Shown in pieces: positions 52,638 through 60,577 of a stretch of DNA of 64,000 bases (position 1 is the first letter of the stretch; every line of letters starts with the position of its first letter). The DNA is from Bacteroidota bacterium (lineage in GTDB: Bacteria > Bacteroidota > Bacteroidia > Sphingobacteriales > Sphingobacteriaceae), in contig JAFDZM010000030.1 in assembly GCA_018266915.1 (NCBI GenBank), positions 1 to 64,000 of the forward strand, written 5' to 3'. The notes under the pieces were generated by a model. It worked only from the letters and a program-made list of their open reading frames with translations. It was not told the DNA's origin and searched no databases. The translations under genes and the position numbers were made by a program.

Positions 52638-53651
52638 ATGAAAATACTTTATGCAATACAGGGTACAGGTAACGGGCATTTAAGTCGCTCGATGGACATT
52701 GTGCCGCTTCTTAAGCAAATGGCCGAGGTAGATGTACTTGTAAGCGGCACTCAAGGCGACCTGATTCTCCCCTTTCCTGTTAAATATAAATTCAACGGTT
52801 TCGGTTTTATTTTTGGCAAATCTGGTGGCGTTGATCTCTGGAAGACATTTTATAAATCCCGTTTCCGCAATTTTTTAAAGGAAGTCAATAAAGTTCCCGT
52901 TGAGGATTACGATTTGGTGATCAATGACTTTGAGCCTGTATCGGCCTGGAGCTGCTATATGAAGGATAAACCTTGCATAGGCCTAAGTCACCAGGCAGCA
53001 GTTTTGGGTGAACATGCGCCTAAGCCGGATGAGACGGACATGATTGGCAAGTTGATACTGAAAAACTACGCCCCGGTAACAGCTCAATACGGATTCCATT
53101 TTAAAGCTTTTGATGAAAACACCTTTACACCAGTGATTCGCAAGCAGGTGCGCGAACAAAAAATATCTTTTAAAGGGCATTACACAGTTTATCTTCCTGC
53201 TTATGATGATGCCCGGTTAATCAAAAGGCTATCAGAATTTAAAGATGTAGAGTGGGATGTATTTTCCAAGCACAACAAAAAAGTTATGAAATACAAGAAC
53301 GTGTCCATCCAGCCTATCGATAATGAGAAATTCATTAAAAGTATGGCACAATCAGCAGGTGTACTTTGCGGTGCAGGCTTTGAAACACCAGCTGAGGCCT
53401 TATATATGAAGAAGAAACTGCTGGTGATCCCGATGAAAAGCCAGTACGAACAACACCTGAATGCTGCTGCACTGAAATCAATGGGGGTTCCGGTAATAAA
53501 AAGCTTAAAACCAAAGCATAGCGAGACCATACTTAATTGGATAGAAAACGGTAAAGTAGTAGAGGTAGACTACCAGGATAACACCCGCGAGATACTGGAA
53601 TATGTACTGGAAAGGCACCATGCACCTGCCCTTTCATTAATAAATGCTTAA
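52638..53651 (+). CDS. GT-B fold glycosyltransferase (MurG-like family)
   Basis: A 337-residue protein. The N-terminal 'ILYAIQGTGNGHLSRSMDIVPLLKQ' matches the GxGxGH loop of MurG/UGT-like GT-B enzymes. The C-terminal half has 'SAGVLCGAGFETPAEALYMKKKLLVIPMKSQYEQHLNAAAL', the donor-nucleotide site with its conserved Glu/Gln. In this family the donor is usually a UDP-sugar. Similar proteins are annotated only as glycosyltransferase family protein. It is cytoplasmic or peripheral to the membrane. Confidence 0.85.
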   Translation: MKILYAIQGTGNGHLSRSMDIVPLLKQMAEVDVLVSGTQGDLILPFPVKYKFNGFGFIFGKSGGVDLWKTFYKSRFRNFLKEVNKVPVEDYDLVINDFEPVSAWSCYMKDKPCIGLSHQAAVLGEHAPKPDETDMIGKLILKNYAPVTAQYGFHFKAFDENTFTPVIRKQVREQKISFKGHYTVYLPAYDDARLIKRLSEFKDVEWDVFSKHNKKVMKYKNVSIQPIDNEKFIKSMAQSAGVLCGAGFETPAEALYMKKKLLVIPMKSQYEQHLNAAALKSMGVPVIKSLKPKHSETILNWIENGKVVEVDYQDNTREILEYVLERHHAPALSLINA

Positions 53652-53685
53652 TTGCTTACATTTGACCATCTAACCAATTAACACC

Positions 53686-53871
53686 ATGGCACAAAAAGTA
53701 ATTACAGTGAACATTAATGTTTACGAACAAACGGTAAATAACCGCCATTCAGCATACGAGATCAAGGATGTAAATAAATTCCTGGACGAGGGTTGGACCA
53801 TAAAACAAGTTATTCCCGGCACTACAACCGCCGCAAATTGGACCAATCTTACTTTTATATTAGAGAAATAA
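53686..53871 (+). CDS. Small hypothetical protein, DUF4177-like size
   Basis: A 61-residue protein with alternating beta strands ('VITVNINVYEQTV', 'WTIKQVIPGTTTAANWTNLTFILEK') and a central helix ('EIKDVNKFLDEGW'). The 'INKFLNEGW.V....' pattern recalls DUF4177 proteins, where a beta-alpha-beta-beta fold is expected. It follows the glycosyltransferase by 34 bp and is followed by a strong terminator, so it ends that operon. Function unknown. Confidence 0.6.
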   Translation: MAQKVITVNINVYEQTVNNRHSAYEIKDVNKFLDEGWTIKQVIPGTTTAANWTNLTFILEK

Positions 53872-53900
53872 GATTTTCAAAGATTATTTCCTTTTCGATT

Positions 53901-53930
53901 GTCCTTTATGAAAAATAAAGGACTTTTTTA
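53901..53930 (+). terminator. Rho-independent terminator
   Basis: GTCCTTTAT and ATAAAGGAC form a perfect 9-bp stem with a 5-base loop and six T residues after it, 29 bp behind the stop at 53871. Confidence 0.92.
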
Positions 53931-54068
53931 TTCATAAAAATTCAGTTATCAATACAAACTCCTTATTTATTTACAAATGGAGATTGAAAATTAATATAAA
54001 ATTCAGTTATTTTCAATTTTTATGTATAAATTATATGTTTTTTATATTTTATTTTCTATTTTTATGAA

Positions 54069-54422
54069 ATGAGGATAAAATATCAATTATTTCTTCCTTT
54101 ATTCTTCATTTTTTCTCTCGCATTTCTCAAAAACTGCGAAGCATCTTCATATGAAAACAATCGCCATTACCTTTCAAAGGGTAGAAGCGATCTGATTAAG
54201 AATAACAACACCAGTTATTCGATTATAATTAGTCCAATCGAGTCGACGCCTGTCATTAATCTTCGGGTACACAAAACAGTTCATTATGCCCAGCATATGT
54301 TTTTTGTAGAGAACGATTATCTGGCACGTCTTAAGCATTATAATTTTTTCTCAGGAAGCGGGCACAATCAAAGCTTTACCTCCCAAACAATCCTGTTGTT
54401 TCCATTTCACACCTTTTGGTAG
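54069..54422 (+). CDS. Possible small exported protein (orphan)
   Basis: A 117-residue frame beginning with a convincing signal peptide ('MRIKYQLFLPLFFIFSLAFLK', then Asn-Cys-Glu-Ala) and a mature part rich in His, Asn, Ser and aromatic residues. I recognise no family. It lies in a very AT-rich gap between a terminator and amtB, has no clear promoter box or terminator, and its composition is unlike its neighbours. It could be a real recently acquired gene, a decayed fragment or chance. Confidence 0.3.
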   Translation: MRIKYQLFLPLFFIFSLAFLKNCEASSYENNRHYLSKGRSDLIKNNNTSYSIIISPIESTPVINLRVHKTVHYAQHMFFVENDYLARLKHYNFFSGSGHNQSFTSQTILLFPFHTFW

Positions 54423-54640
54423 GATCTACCCATCGGATACTGTATTTTAATTTTAGGACATCAGTCTATTGCCTAGGCTTTGATTTCTATTGAAGTAAAC
54501 TGCAGATATTCTTACCCATTCTTTTTAGTAGTTCATAACCTTTTTAACAGAAATTAGTCCTGTACCGGCTGTCATTATTGGCTGGCCTGGTTTCTATTGC
54601 CCTGTGTGGCAAGCGGGTTACCTTTAAAATATTTTGTCAA

Positions 54641-55948
54641 ATGAAAAAATTCATACCATTCGCCATACTTATTATTGTAGTTATTCTTGCGCTCATCTAC
54701 CCATCTTTCGAAACTGTTAATATTAAAGACAACAAAATCGACACCGGCGATACCGCCTGGTTACTGGTTGCCACTGCCCTCGTATTGCTCATGACCCCTG
54801 GCCTCGCTTTCTTTTACGGAGGTATGGTGAGCAAAAAGAACGTGCTTTCTACCATGATGCAGAGCTTCGTCTGTATGGGTGTTATCACCGTTATCTGGGT
54901 AGTGTTTGGGTTCAGCCTGGCTTTTGGCGATAGCATTGGCGGTTTTATAGGCAATCCGTCCACCTTTTTTATGATGAAGGGCATGCTGGGCAATGCCACC
55001 TGGAAACTGGCGCCTACCATTCCTTTGGTATTGTTTGCTATGTTCCAGCTGAAATTTGCTGTGATCACCCCCGCATTAATCACCGGTGCCTTTGCTGAAC
55101 GTATCCGCTTCAACTCTTATGTTATTTTCCTTTGCCTGTTCATGATCGTTATTTATGCCCCGTTGGCGCACTCAACCTGGCATCCGGATGGTTTCCTGTT
55201 CAAATTAGGTGTACTGGATTTTGCAGGAGGTACTGTTGTGCACATGTCGGCAGGCTGGGCGGCTTTGGCTTCTGCGTTATACTTGAAACAACGTAATGAG
55301 CCCAGCCACTCCCCTGCGCGAATCAGCTATGTACTACTTGGCACGGGCCTTTTATGGTTTGGTTGGTTTGGATTTAATGCGGGTTCGGCATTAGGTTCAG
55401 GGCCATTGGCTGCTACAGCGTTGGCTACCACTACCACGGCGTCAGCGGCTGCGGCAATGTCGTGGATATTCTTTGACATGCTCCGCGGCAAAAAACCATC
55501 AGTAATGGGTGCTTGTATTGGTGCAGTTGTGGGCTTGGTAGCCATAACCCCGGCTGCAGGTTTTGTTACCATTTCGCATTCACTTATTGTGGGCATTATT
55601 TCGGCTATGGTCAGCAACCTGGTGGTTTTATGGCGTACAAAAACAAGTATTGATGATACACTGGACGTGTTCCCATGCCACGGTGTCGGCGGCATGGTGG
55701 GTATGCTGATGACGGGCATTTTTGCTCACCAGAACGTAAACGGTGGTAATACTACCGGCAATGGTTTATATTATGGTCAAACGCACCTGTTTTTCGTTCA
55801 CTTAATCGCCCTGGTGATTGTATCTGCATTTGCATTCTTCGGTTCGCTGCTTTTATTAAAGATCACAGATATGATCAGCAAACTGCGCGTGTCTTCTGAG
55901 GAAGAATCGATGGGATTGGATATGAGCCAACACGACGAGGGTCTGTGA
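54641..55948 (+). CDS. amtB: Ammonium transporter (Amt/MEP/Rh family)
   Basis: The 435-residue protein has 11 membrane helices after an N-terminal hydrophobic segment. Seen: 'TAWLLVATALVLLMTPGLAFFYGGMVSKKNVLSTMMQSF', the pore twin histidines in 'GGTVVHMSAGWAAL' and 'FPCHGVGGMVGMLMTGIFA', and 'LLWFGWFGFNAGSAL'. It imports ammonium. The ATG at 54641 is preferred over an upstream start because what follows is a normal signal-like helix. The usual partner glnK (PII) is not adjacent. Confidence 0.95.
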   Translation: MKKFIPFAILIIVVILALIYPSFETVNIKDNKIDTGDTAWLLVATALVLLMTPGLAFFYGGMVSKKNVLSTMMQSFVCMGVITVIWVVFGFSLAFGDSIGGFIGNPSTFFMMKGMLGNATWKLAPTIPLVLFAMFQLKFAVITPALITGAFAERIRFNSYVIFLCLFMIVIYAPLAHSTWHPDGFLFKLGVLDFAGGTVVHMSAGWAALASALYLKQRNEPSHSPARISYVLLGTGLLWFGWFGFNAGSALGSGPLAATALATTTTASAAAAMSWIFFDMLRGKKPSVMGACIGAVVGLVAITPAAGFVTISHSLIVGIISAMVSNLVVLWRTKTSIDDTLDVFPCHGVGGMVGMLMTGIFAHQNVNGGNTTGNGLYYGQTHLFFVHLIALVIVSAFAFFGSLLLLKITDMISKLRVSSEEESMGLDMSQHDEGL

Positions 55949-56081
55949 TGCTATAAACAAATTTCAATCAGCCTGTTGTTCCTCTTTATCAAGTCGTTAT
56001 AAAGCAAACAAAAGGTTTTGATTGATATGACTTTCATTGTTCTATTTTAACGGCTATACTGATAAAGGTCATTATAATGGG

Positions 56082-56112
56082 AGGCTGCCCTGTCGGAGGG
56101 GCAGCCTTTATT
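56082..56112 (+). terminator. Rho-independent terminator of amtB
   Basis: AGGCTGCCC and GGGCAGCCT form a perfect 9-bp stem with a 7-base loop followed by TTATTATTT, 133 bp after the amtB stop. The distance leaves a 3' untranslated stretch with no clear feature. Confidence 0.85.
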
Positions 56113-56162
56113 ATTTATTGGCGCTTGTTAAGTAGCTTTGTTTCCCGATATTTGGGAAATTG

Positions 56163-57290
56163 ATGAGCCATACCAACTCAATTGATACCCGCATTTTTAA
56201 GCTTTTATCAGCATTTAAAATAGATGCTGATATCGTATCCGTCGTTCCATTTGGAAGCGGACACATTAACGATACTTATCGCATCAAAAACAGTGACCTT
56301 AATGGCGTTGATTATTTGTTGCAGCGCATTAATCATCATGTTTTTAAGGATGTGCCTGTGCTGATGCAAAATCTGTTATATGTTACCGAACATTTAAAGG
56401 AAAAGCTTGCTGGAATACCTGGGTCTGATCTTGAAAAAGAAGTAATGACCATCGTGGAAACACGTGATGGCAAACCATATTTCAAAGACGGGGACGGCAA
56501 CTATTGGCGTGTATTCCACTTTCTGAAAGACACCAGCAGCTACGACCAGGTAACAACCACACAACAAGCTTATGAAGGCGGCAAAGCTTTTGGGCGCTTC
56601 CAGGCTTTGCTTGCCGATTTGGAGCCTGAATTGATAAAAGACACCATTCCGGATTTCCATAATGTAGAATCGCGTTTAGCAAAATTCGAAAAAGCAGTCG
56701 AGGCAGATAAAGCTGGAAGATTGTATAAAGTGTTATCAGAAGTTGAATTCATCAGAGAACGAGTGGATGAAATGAGTGAAATATTAAGGCTTGGTCGTGC
56801 AGGCAGGCTACCCCTGCGAATTGTCCATAATGATACCAAGTTCAATAATGTTTTATTGAATAGTAATGACCATGCCCAATGCGTAATCGACCTGGATACC
56901 GTGATGCCTGGCTATGTAGCTTATGATTTTGGCGACTCCATTAGAACTATTGCAAACACCGCTTCTGAGGATGAATTCAATATTCAATTAATCGACATAA
57001 ATATTTCATTATTTGAATATTATACAAAAGGATATTTAAAAGAAGCAGTTCATTTTTTAACTGAAGCGGAATTAGATTCGTTATTAAAAGGCGTGCTTCT
57101 TTTGCCTTATGCACAGACAGTTCGCTTCCTGACCGATTACCTGGAAGGCGACCATTATTATAAAATCCAATCGCCTGATCATAACCTTCAGCGCACCAGG
57201 GCACAACTAACATTGGTAAAAAAATTGGAAGAAAACAGGGAAAAACTTGGCCAGATCATCATGAATACGTGGCATCAATATAAATCTTAA
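56163..57290 (+). CDS. APH-fold sugar kinase, N-acetylhexosamine kinase-like
   Basis: The 375-residue protein has the phosphotransferase (APH/choline kinase) fold: 'VVPFGSGHINDTYRIKNS' (nucleotide loop), 'YLLQRINHHVF', the catalytic loop 'IVHNDTKFNNVLLN' and the metal-binding 'CVIDLDTVMPGYVAYDFGDSIR'. The 'DLDTVMPG..YDFGD.IR' form is that of NahK-type N-acetylhexosamine 1-kinases rather than antibiotic kinases. It is followed after 1 bp by a DUF3472 gene. Substrate assignment is by motif only. Confidence 0.8.
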   Translation: MSHTNSIDTRIFKLLSAFKIDADIVSVVPFGSGHINDTYRIKNSDLNGVDYLLQRINHHVFKDVPVLMQNLLYVTEHLKEKLAGIPGSDLEKEVMTIVETRDGKPYFKDGDGNYWRVFHFLKDTSSYDQVTTTQQAYEGGKAFGRFQALLADLEPELIKDTIPDFHNVESRLAKFEKAVEADKAGRLYKVLSEVEFIRERVDEMSEILRLGRAGRLPLRIVHNDTKFNNVLLNSNDHAQCVIDLDTVMPGYVAYDFGDSIRTIANTASEDEFNIQLIDINISLFEYYTKGYLKEAVHFLTEAELDSLLKGVLLLPYAQTVRFLTDYLEGDHYYKIQSPDHNLQRTRAQLTLVKKLEENREKLGQIIMNTWHQYKS

Positions 57291-57291
57291 A

Positions 57292-58641
57292 ATGATGGCG
57301 TTTTCGTTAAAGAAAGAATTACTTAAAGACGTTATACATTACGTCTCTATGATCATACTTTGTGCAATCTGTACTATATCTGCATCAGGTAGAGGCGCGA
57401 TGCATCGCGTCTCTGGCACGGACACTCTCACCACTGTACCAATCGGCGGCAATACATGGCGCACCGATAAAGACACCGCAGGCGGTAATATTAGCAACGA
57501 TGGGATTGTACATTGGAGCAATATGGATGCGAGATATACCGCTTACTTCCGCTTGGGCAGTACCGGAAAATTCAAATTGTATTTGAATACGGCTGTTCCA
57601 AAAGGTAAGGGCAAAATATCGGTAACTGTGTTGGGATCGACAAAGAACGTTTCAATATCAACAGGTACATTTCAGGATGTTTATGTTGGCGAATGGACAG
57701 CAATAGATACAGGTTATGTATCAGTTAAAATAAAAGGCATAGCAAAAATCGACAGCTTGTTTGCAAACATCAGTAGTATAAAATTAGAAGGCCCTGCCAT
57801 CAATAATAAAACAATCTTTGTAAGAAATAACGATGGCCAATTCTTTTATTGGGGGCGTCGCGGGCCCTCTGTGCATTTGGGCTATACTATTCCGGATGGC
57901 GTGAATGCTGAATGGTTTTACAACGAAGTAACTGTTCCCAAAGGTAATGATGTATTAGGCTCGTATTTTATGGCTGATGGCTTTGGCGAGGGTTACTTTG
58001 GTATGCAGGTAAACTCTACGACCGAGCGGCATATACTTTTTTCAGTTTGGAGCCCTTTTAATACAGATGATCCCAAAGCTATTCCAAATGATCAGAAAAT
58101 TATTATGCTGAAGAAAGGAGAGAATGTTCACACAGGCGAATTTGGCAGCGAAGGCTCGGGTGGACAAAGCTATCTTAATTATATGTGGCATGCCGGTCAA
58201 ACCTATAAATTCCTGGTACATGCCAAGCCCGATGGTAAGGGTCGAACTGAATACACCGCATACTTTTTTGCACCGGAGCTAAACAAATGGCAATTGATTG
58301 CAAGTTTTAGCCGACCCAAGACAGACACTTACCTAAAGCATCTCCACTCTTTCCTGGAAAATTTCGAGCCTGAAGAAGGCACAAAAACCCGCGAGGTTCT
58401 ATTCAATAACCAATGGATTTGCGACAGCAATGGTAACTGGACAGAGCTTACCAAGGCTCGTTTTACAGGCGATAATACTGCAGTAAAGGGCTACCGGATG
58501 GATTGTGCAGGGGGACTAGAAGGCAGTTCCTTCTTCTTGAAAAATTGCGGATTCTTTAACCATTACACACCACGAAATATCTATTTCACACGTCCGGCCG
58601 GAGGCAAAAAACCTGATATTGACCTGGGTAAACTACCTTAA
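57292..58641 (+). CDS. Exported DUF5077/DUF3472 protein
   Basis: A 449-residue protein. A hydrophobic N-terminal segment ('VIHYVSMIILCAICTISASG') serves as signal peptide. It is followed by a DUF5077-like beta domain (about 50-175) and a DUF3472 domain (about 185-440; 'FYWGRRGPSVHLGYTIPDG', 'SGGQSYLNYMWHAGQTYKFLVHA', 'WQLIASFSRPKT'). Both domains are found in exported, carbohydrate-related proteins of Bacteroidota. Oddly, codons 34-41 (GRGAMHRVS region) are encoded by a 24-bp near-palindrome that looks like an inserted repeat. It probably forms one operon with the kinase. Confidence 0.82.
   Translation: MMAFSLKKELLKDVIHYVSMIILCAICTISASGRGAMHRVSGTDTLTTVPIGGNTWRTDKDTAGGNISNDGIVHWSNMDARYTAYFRLGSTGKFKLYLNTAVPKGKGKISVTVLGSTKNVSISTGTFQDVYVGEWTAIDTGYVSVKIKGIAKIDSLFANISSIKLEGPAINNKTIFVRNNDGQFFYWGRRGPSVHLGYTIPDGVNAEWFYNEVTVPKGNDVLGSYFMADGFGEGYFGMQVNSTTERHILFSVWSPFNTDDPKAIPNDQKIIMLKKGENVHTGEFGSEGSGGQSYLNYMWHAGQTYKFLVHAKPDGKGRTEYTAYFFAPELNKWQLIASFSRPKTDTYLKHLHSFLENFEPEEGTKTREVLFNNQWICDSNGNWTELTKARFTGDNTAVKGYRMDCAGGLEGSSFFLKNCGFFNHYTPRNIYFTRPAGGKKPDIDLGKLP
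57391..57414. repeat. 24-bp near-perfect palindrome inside the DUF3472 gene
   Basis: The left half AGAGGCGCGATG and right half CATCGCGTCTCT pair with a single mismatch. It is flanked by GT and GG. A related half-site, ACATTACGTCTCTATG, lies 50 bp upstream within the same gene. The word GAGACGCGATGCATCGCGTCTC is, from memory, a common dispersed intergenic repeat in Bacteroidota and cyanobacteria. Confidence 0.75.
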
Positions 58642-59444
58642 AACGTTTTTGCAAATGCTATTCCCGGCGCGCCGTCCTGGTAAGTAGGCATCAGCATCAT
58701 GCTTTTCTTGTTACCATTCTTATCCCTATGGGTAAGCCAGTTACGGATATAAGGGTAAGTGAGATAAGCCAGCTTGGTAGAAATAATACCGAAGCCTGCG
58801 CCTGCTACCACATCGCTAAACCAGTGGTCGCGATTATACATCCTGAAAACACCTGTTGTAACTGCGAAGGTATAACCAATTACTGTATACACCGGAGATT
58901 TTTCAGAATATTCCTGGGCCAGAAATTCAGCTCCCATAAAAGCAATTGTAGTATGTCCCGAAGGAAACGACAGATAATCAGATTTGTTCGGGCGCAAACG
59001 ATGCGTAAAATGCTTGATAGATAGGGAACTGACACCAGCATAAGCGGCTGATAGGGCAAGTAGTGCCGATCTATCGATAAAAGTGTTTTTACCGGCTACA
59101 CCTATTAAGTTCAGTCCGTACGCCATTACAATTGGGGCCGCTAAAAAATAGCTTTCAGCTTTAGTATTAAAATTGGGGCTGGTTTTGTGTATCTCGCCCT
59201 GAACATCAAAATCTATCTGACGTATAGGTTTTATCCAAAAGGATATGGCTCCATAGGTAATTGCAGCACCCGGCGGTATCAACGATAACGGATTGCTATG
59301 CAGCTTTTTGACCGTATCGGGTGCTGTTGTCAGGTCCTTTTTTATGGTATCAGCAACATTTTTTTTGGTAGTGTCTTTTACCTGCGCACTCGCCTCAAAC
59401 GATATAAAGCTTAGGATAACAAATATTAACTTTTTCAAAGGCAT
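58638..59444 (-). CDS. Exported PAP2-family phosphatase, copy 1
   Basis: A 268-residue protein with a signal peptide ('LIFVILSFISFEASA'). The PAP2 motifs are complete: 'KHFTHRLRP' (Kx6RP), 'SFPSGHTTIAFMG' (PSGH) and 'RMYNRDHWFSD' (Rx5Hx3D). An N-terminal low-complexity part ('KDTTKKNVADTIKKDL') precedes the domain. It probably removes phosphate from lipids such as undecaprenyl pyrophosphate or phosphatidate in the periplasm. It is very similar to the next upstream gene on the same strand. Confidence 0.92.
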   Translation of the reverse strand: MPLKKLIFVILSFISFEASAQVKDTTKKNVADTIKKDLTTAPDTVKKLHSNPLSLIPPGAAITYGAISFWIKPIRQIDFDVQGEIHKTSPNFNTKAESYFLAAPIVMAYGLNLIGVAGKNTFIDRSALLALSAAYAGVSSLSIKHFTHRLRPNKSDYLSFPSGHTTIAFMGAEFLAQEYSEKSPVYTVIGYTFAVTTGVFRMYNRDHWFSDVVAGAGFGIISTKLAYLTYPYIRNWLTHRDKNGNKKSMMLMPTYQDGAPGIAFAKTF

Positions 59445-59594
59445 TAAATTTTATTTGGTGTAGATGTGATAATCAAACAATTAAGGGGCGTCAAATTGTT
59501 TGATTACTTAACTAAAATTTCATGCTATCTAAATAAACAATCTGTACAAAATCTGAACTTATCTTTCGAAATATACTCTGAATATAAAAGAAAT

Positions 59595-60374
59595 TTAAAA
59601 TCGCATTGACAATGACAGGCCGGGGGTACCGTTCTCAAAAGTCGGCATTACAAAGGTGCTTTTGCCTGTCTTCTCATCGCTATGGGTAAGCCAGCTGCGG
59701 ATATAAGGATATACCAGGTAGGCTGCTTTGGTAGACAGTATACCAAACCCGGCACCTGCCACCACATCACTAAACCAATGCGCCCTATTATATACGCGGA
59801 ATATACCGGTAGTGGTAGCAAAGCTATAGCCCACAATAGTATATAGTGGTGATTTATCACCATATTCCTGCGCCATAAACTCAGCCAAGGCAAAGGCTGC
59901 TGCAGTATGGCCTGACGGGAATGATAAGTAATCGGAACCATCCGGCCTTAAACGGTGAGTTATGCTTTTGAGCGGAAATGTGGAAAGACTCATGAAGGCA
60001 GTCGATAGTCCCAATAGAGCTGTTCTGTCTACAAACCGGTTTTTACCTTCGTCGCCTATTAAATTCAAGCCATATACCGCTATAACCGGGCCAAATAAAA
60101 AATAACTCTCCGCTTTGGTATTGAAGTCGGGGCTCATTTCATGCGTCTCGCCGGTTACAAAATGGTCGAATCTCTGCAATGGATGAACTGCGAATGATAA
60201 AGCACCGTAGCCAACCAATCCGGCGGGGACAATCAATGCATACGCTTTACTATGCAGATGTTTTACGGTATCATGGAAATGGGTGATGTCCTTTTTGATC
60301 GAATCTAATACCTGGGAATTTGCTTTTAATGAAATAACGGCTAAAAAAATGAACAGGAACTTTTTCACGTGCAC
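59595..60374 (-). CDS. Exported PAP2-family phosphatase, copy 2
   Basis: A 259-residue protein with a signal peptide ('FLFIFLAVISLKANS') and motifs 'KSITHRLRP', 'SFPSGHTAAAFAL' and 'RVYNRAHWFSD'. It matches copy 1 along its length ('FDVQGEIHKTSPNFNTKAESYFL' versus 'FVTGETHEMSPDFNTKAESYFL', shared end 'MPTFENGTPGLSL'). A tandem duplication is therefore likely. The 150-bp gap between the copies contains no gene. Confidence 0.92.
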   Translation of the reverse strand: MHVKKFLFIFLAVISLKANSQVLDSIKKDITHFHDTVKHLHSKAYALIVPAGLVGYGALSFAVHPLQRFDHFVTGETHEMSPDFNTKAESYFLFGPVIAVYGLNLIGDEGKNRFVDRTALLGLSTAFMSLSTFPLKSITHRLRPDGSDYLSFPSGHTAAAFALAEFMAQEYGDKSPLYTIVGYSFATTTGIFRVYNRAHWFSDVVAGAGFGILSTKAAYLVYPYIRSWLTHSDEKTGKSTFVMPTFENGTPGLSLSMRF

Positions 60375-60523
60375 TACTGCTTTAAATTGAAATATTGATG
60401 AAATACTTAGGTAAAAAATATTCGATACAGCGCGGTCCTTTATTTAATCTGGAATAAACGTTACAATAAAGTAGACTATAACCGAAAAGTATCCGGTTTA
60501 TTGTGTATGAAATATTATTTCAT

Positions 60524-60553
60524 AAAAAAAGCCATCTGTGTTTACAAATGGCT
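60524..60553 (-). terminator. Rho-independent terminator of the phosphohexomutase gene
   Basis: On the minus strand AGCCATTTGT and ACAGATGGCT form a 10-bp stem (one G-U) with a 4-base loop followed by six to seven T residues, 25 bp behind the stop of the gene at 60578. Confidence 0.9.
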
Positions 60554-60577
60554 TACAAATATTAATTCGTAGTTGAA

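Noticed and set aside
54578..54640. Upstream start for amtB
   Set aside because: The extra 21 residues are not seen in Amt proteins and the ATG at 54641 gives a normal N-terminal helix.
54560..54640. Possible sigma-54 promoter upstream of amtB
   Set aside because: TGG and TTGC-like words are present, but no pair has the required 10-bp GG-GC spacing.
56163..57290. Aminoglycoside resistance gene
   Set aside because: The APH fold is present, but the DLDTVMPG motif and context fit an N-acetylhexosamine kinase rather than a drug-modifying enzyme.
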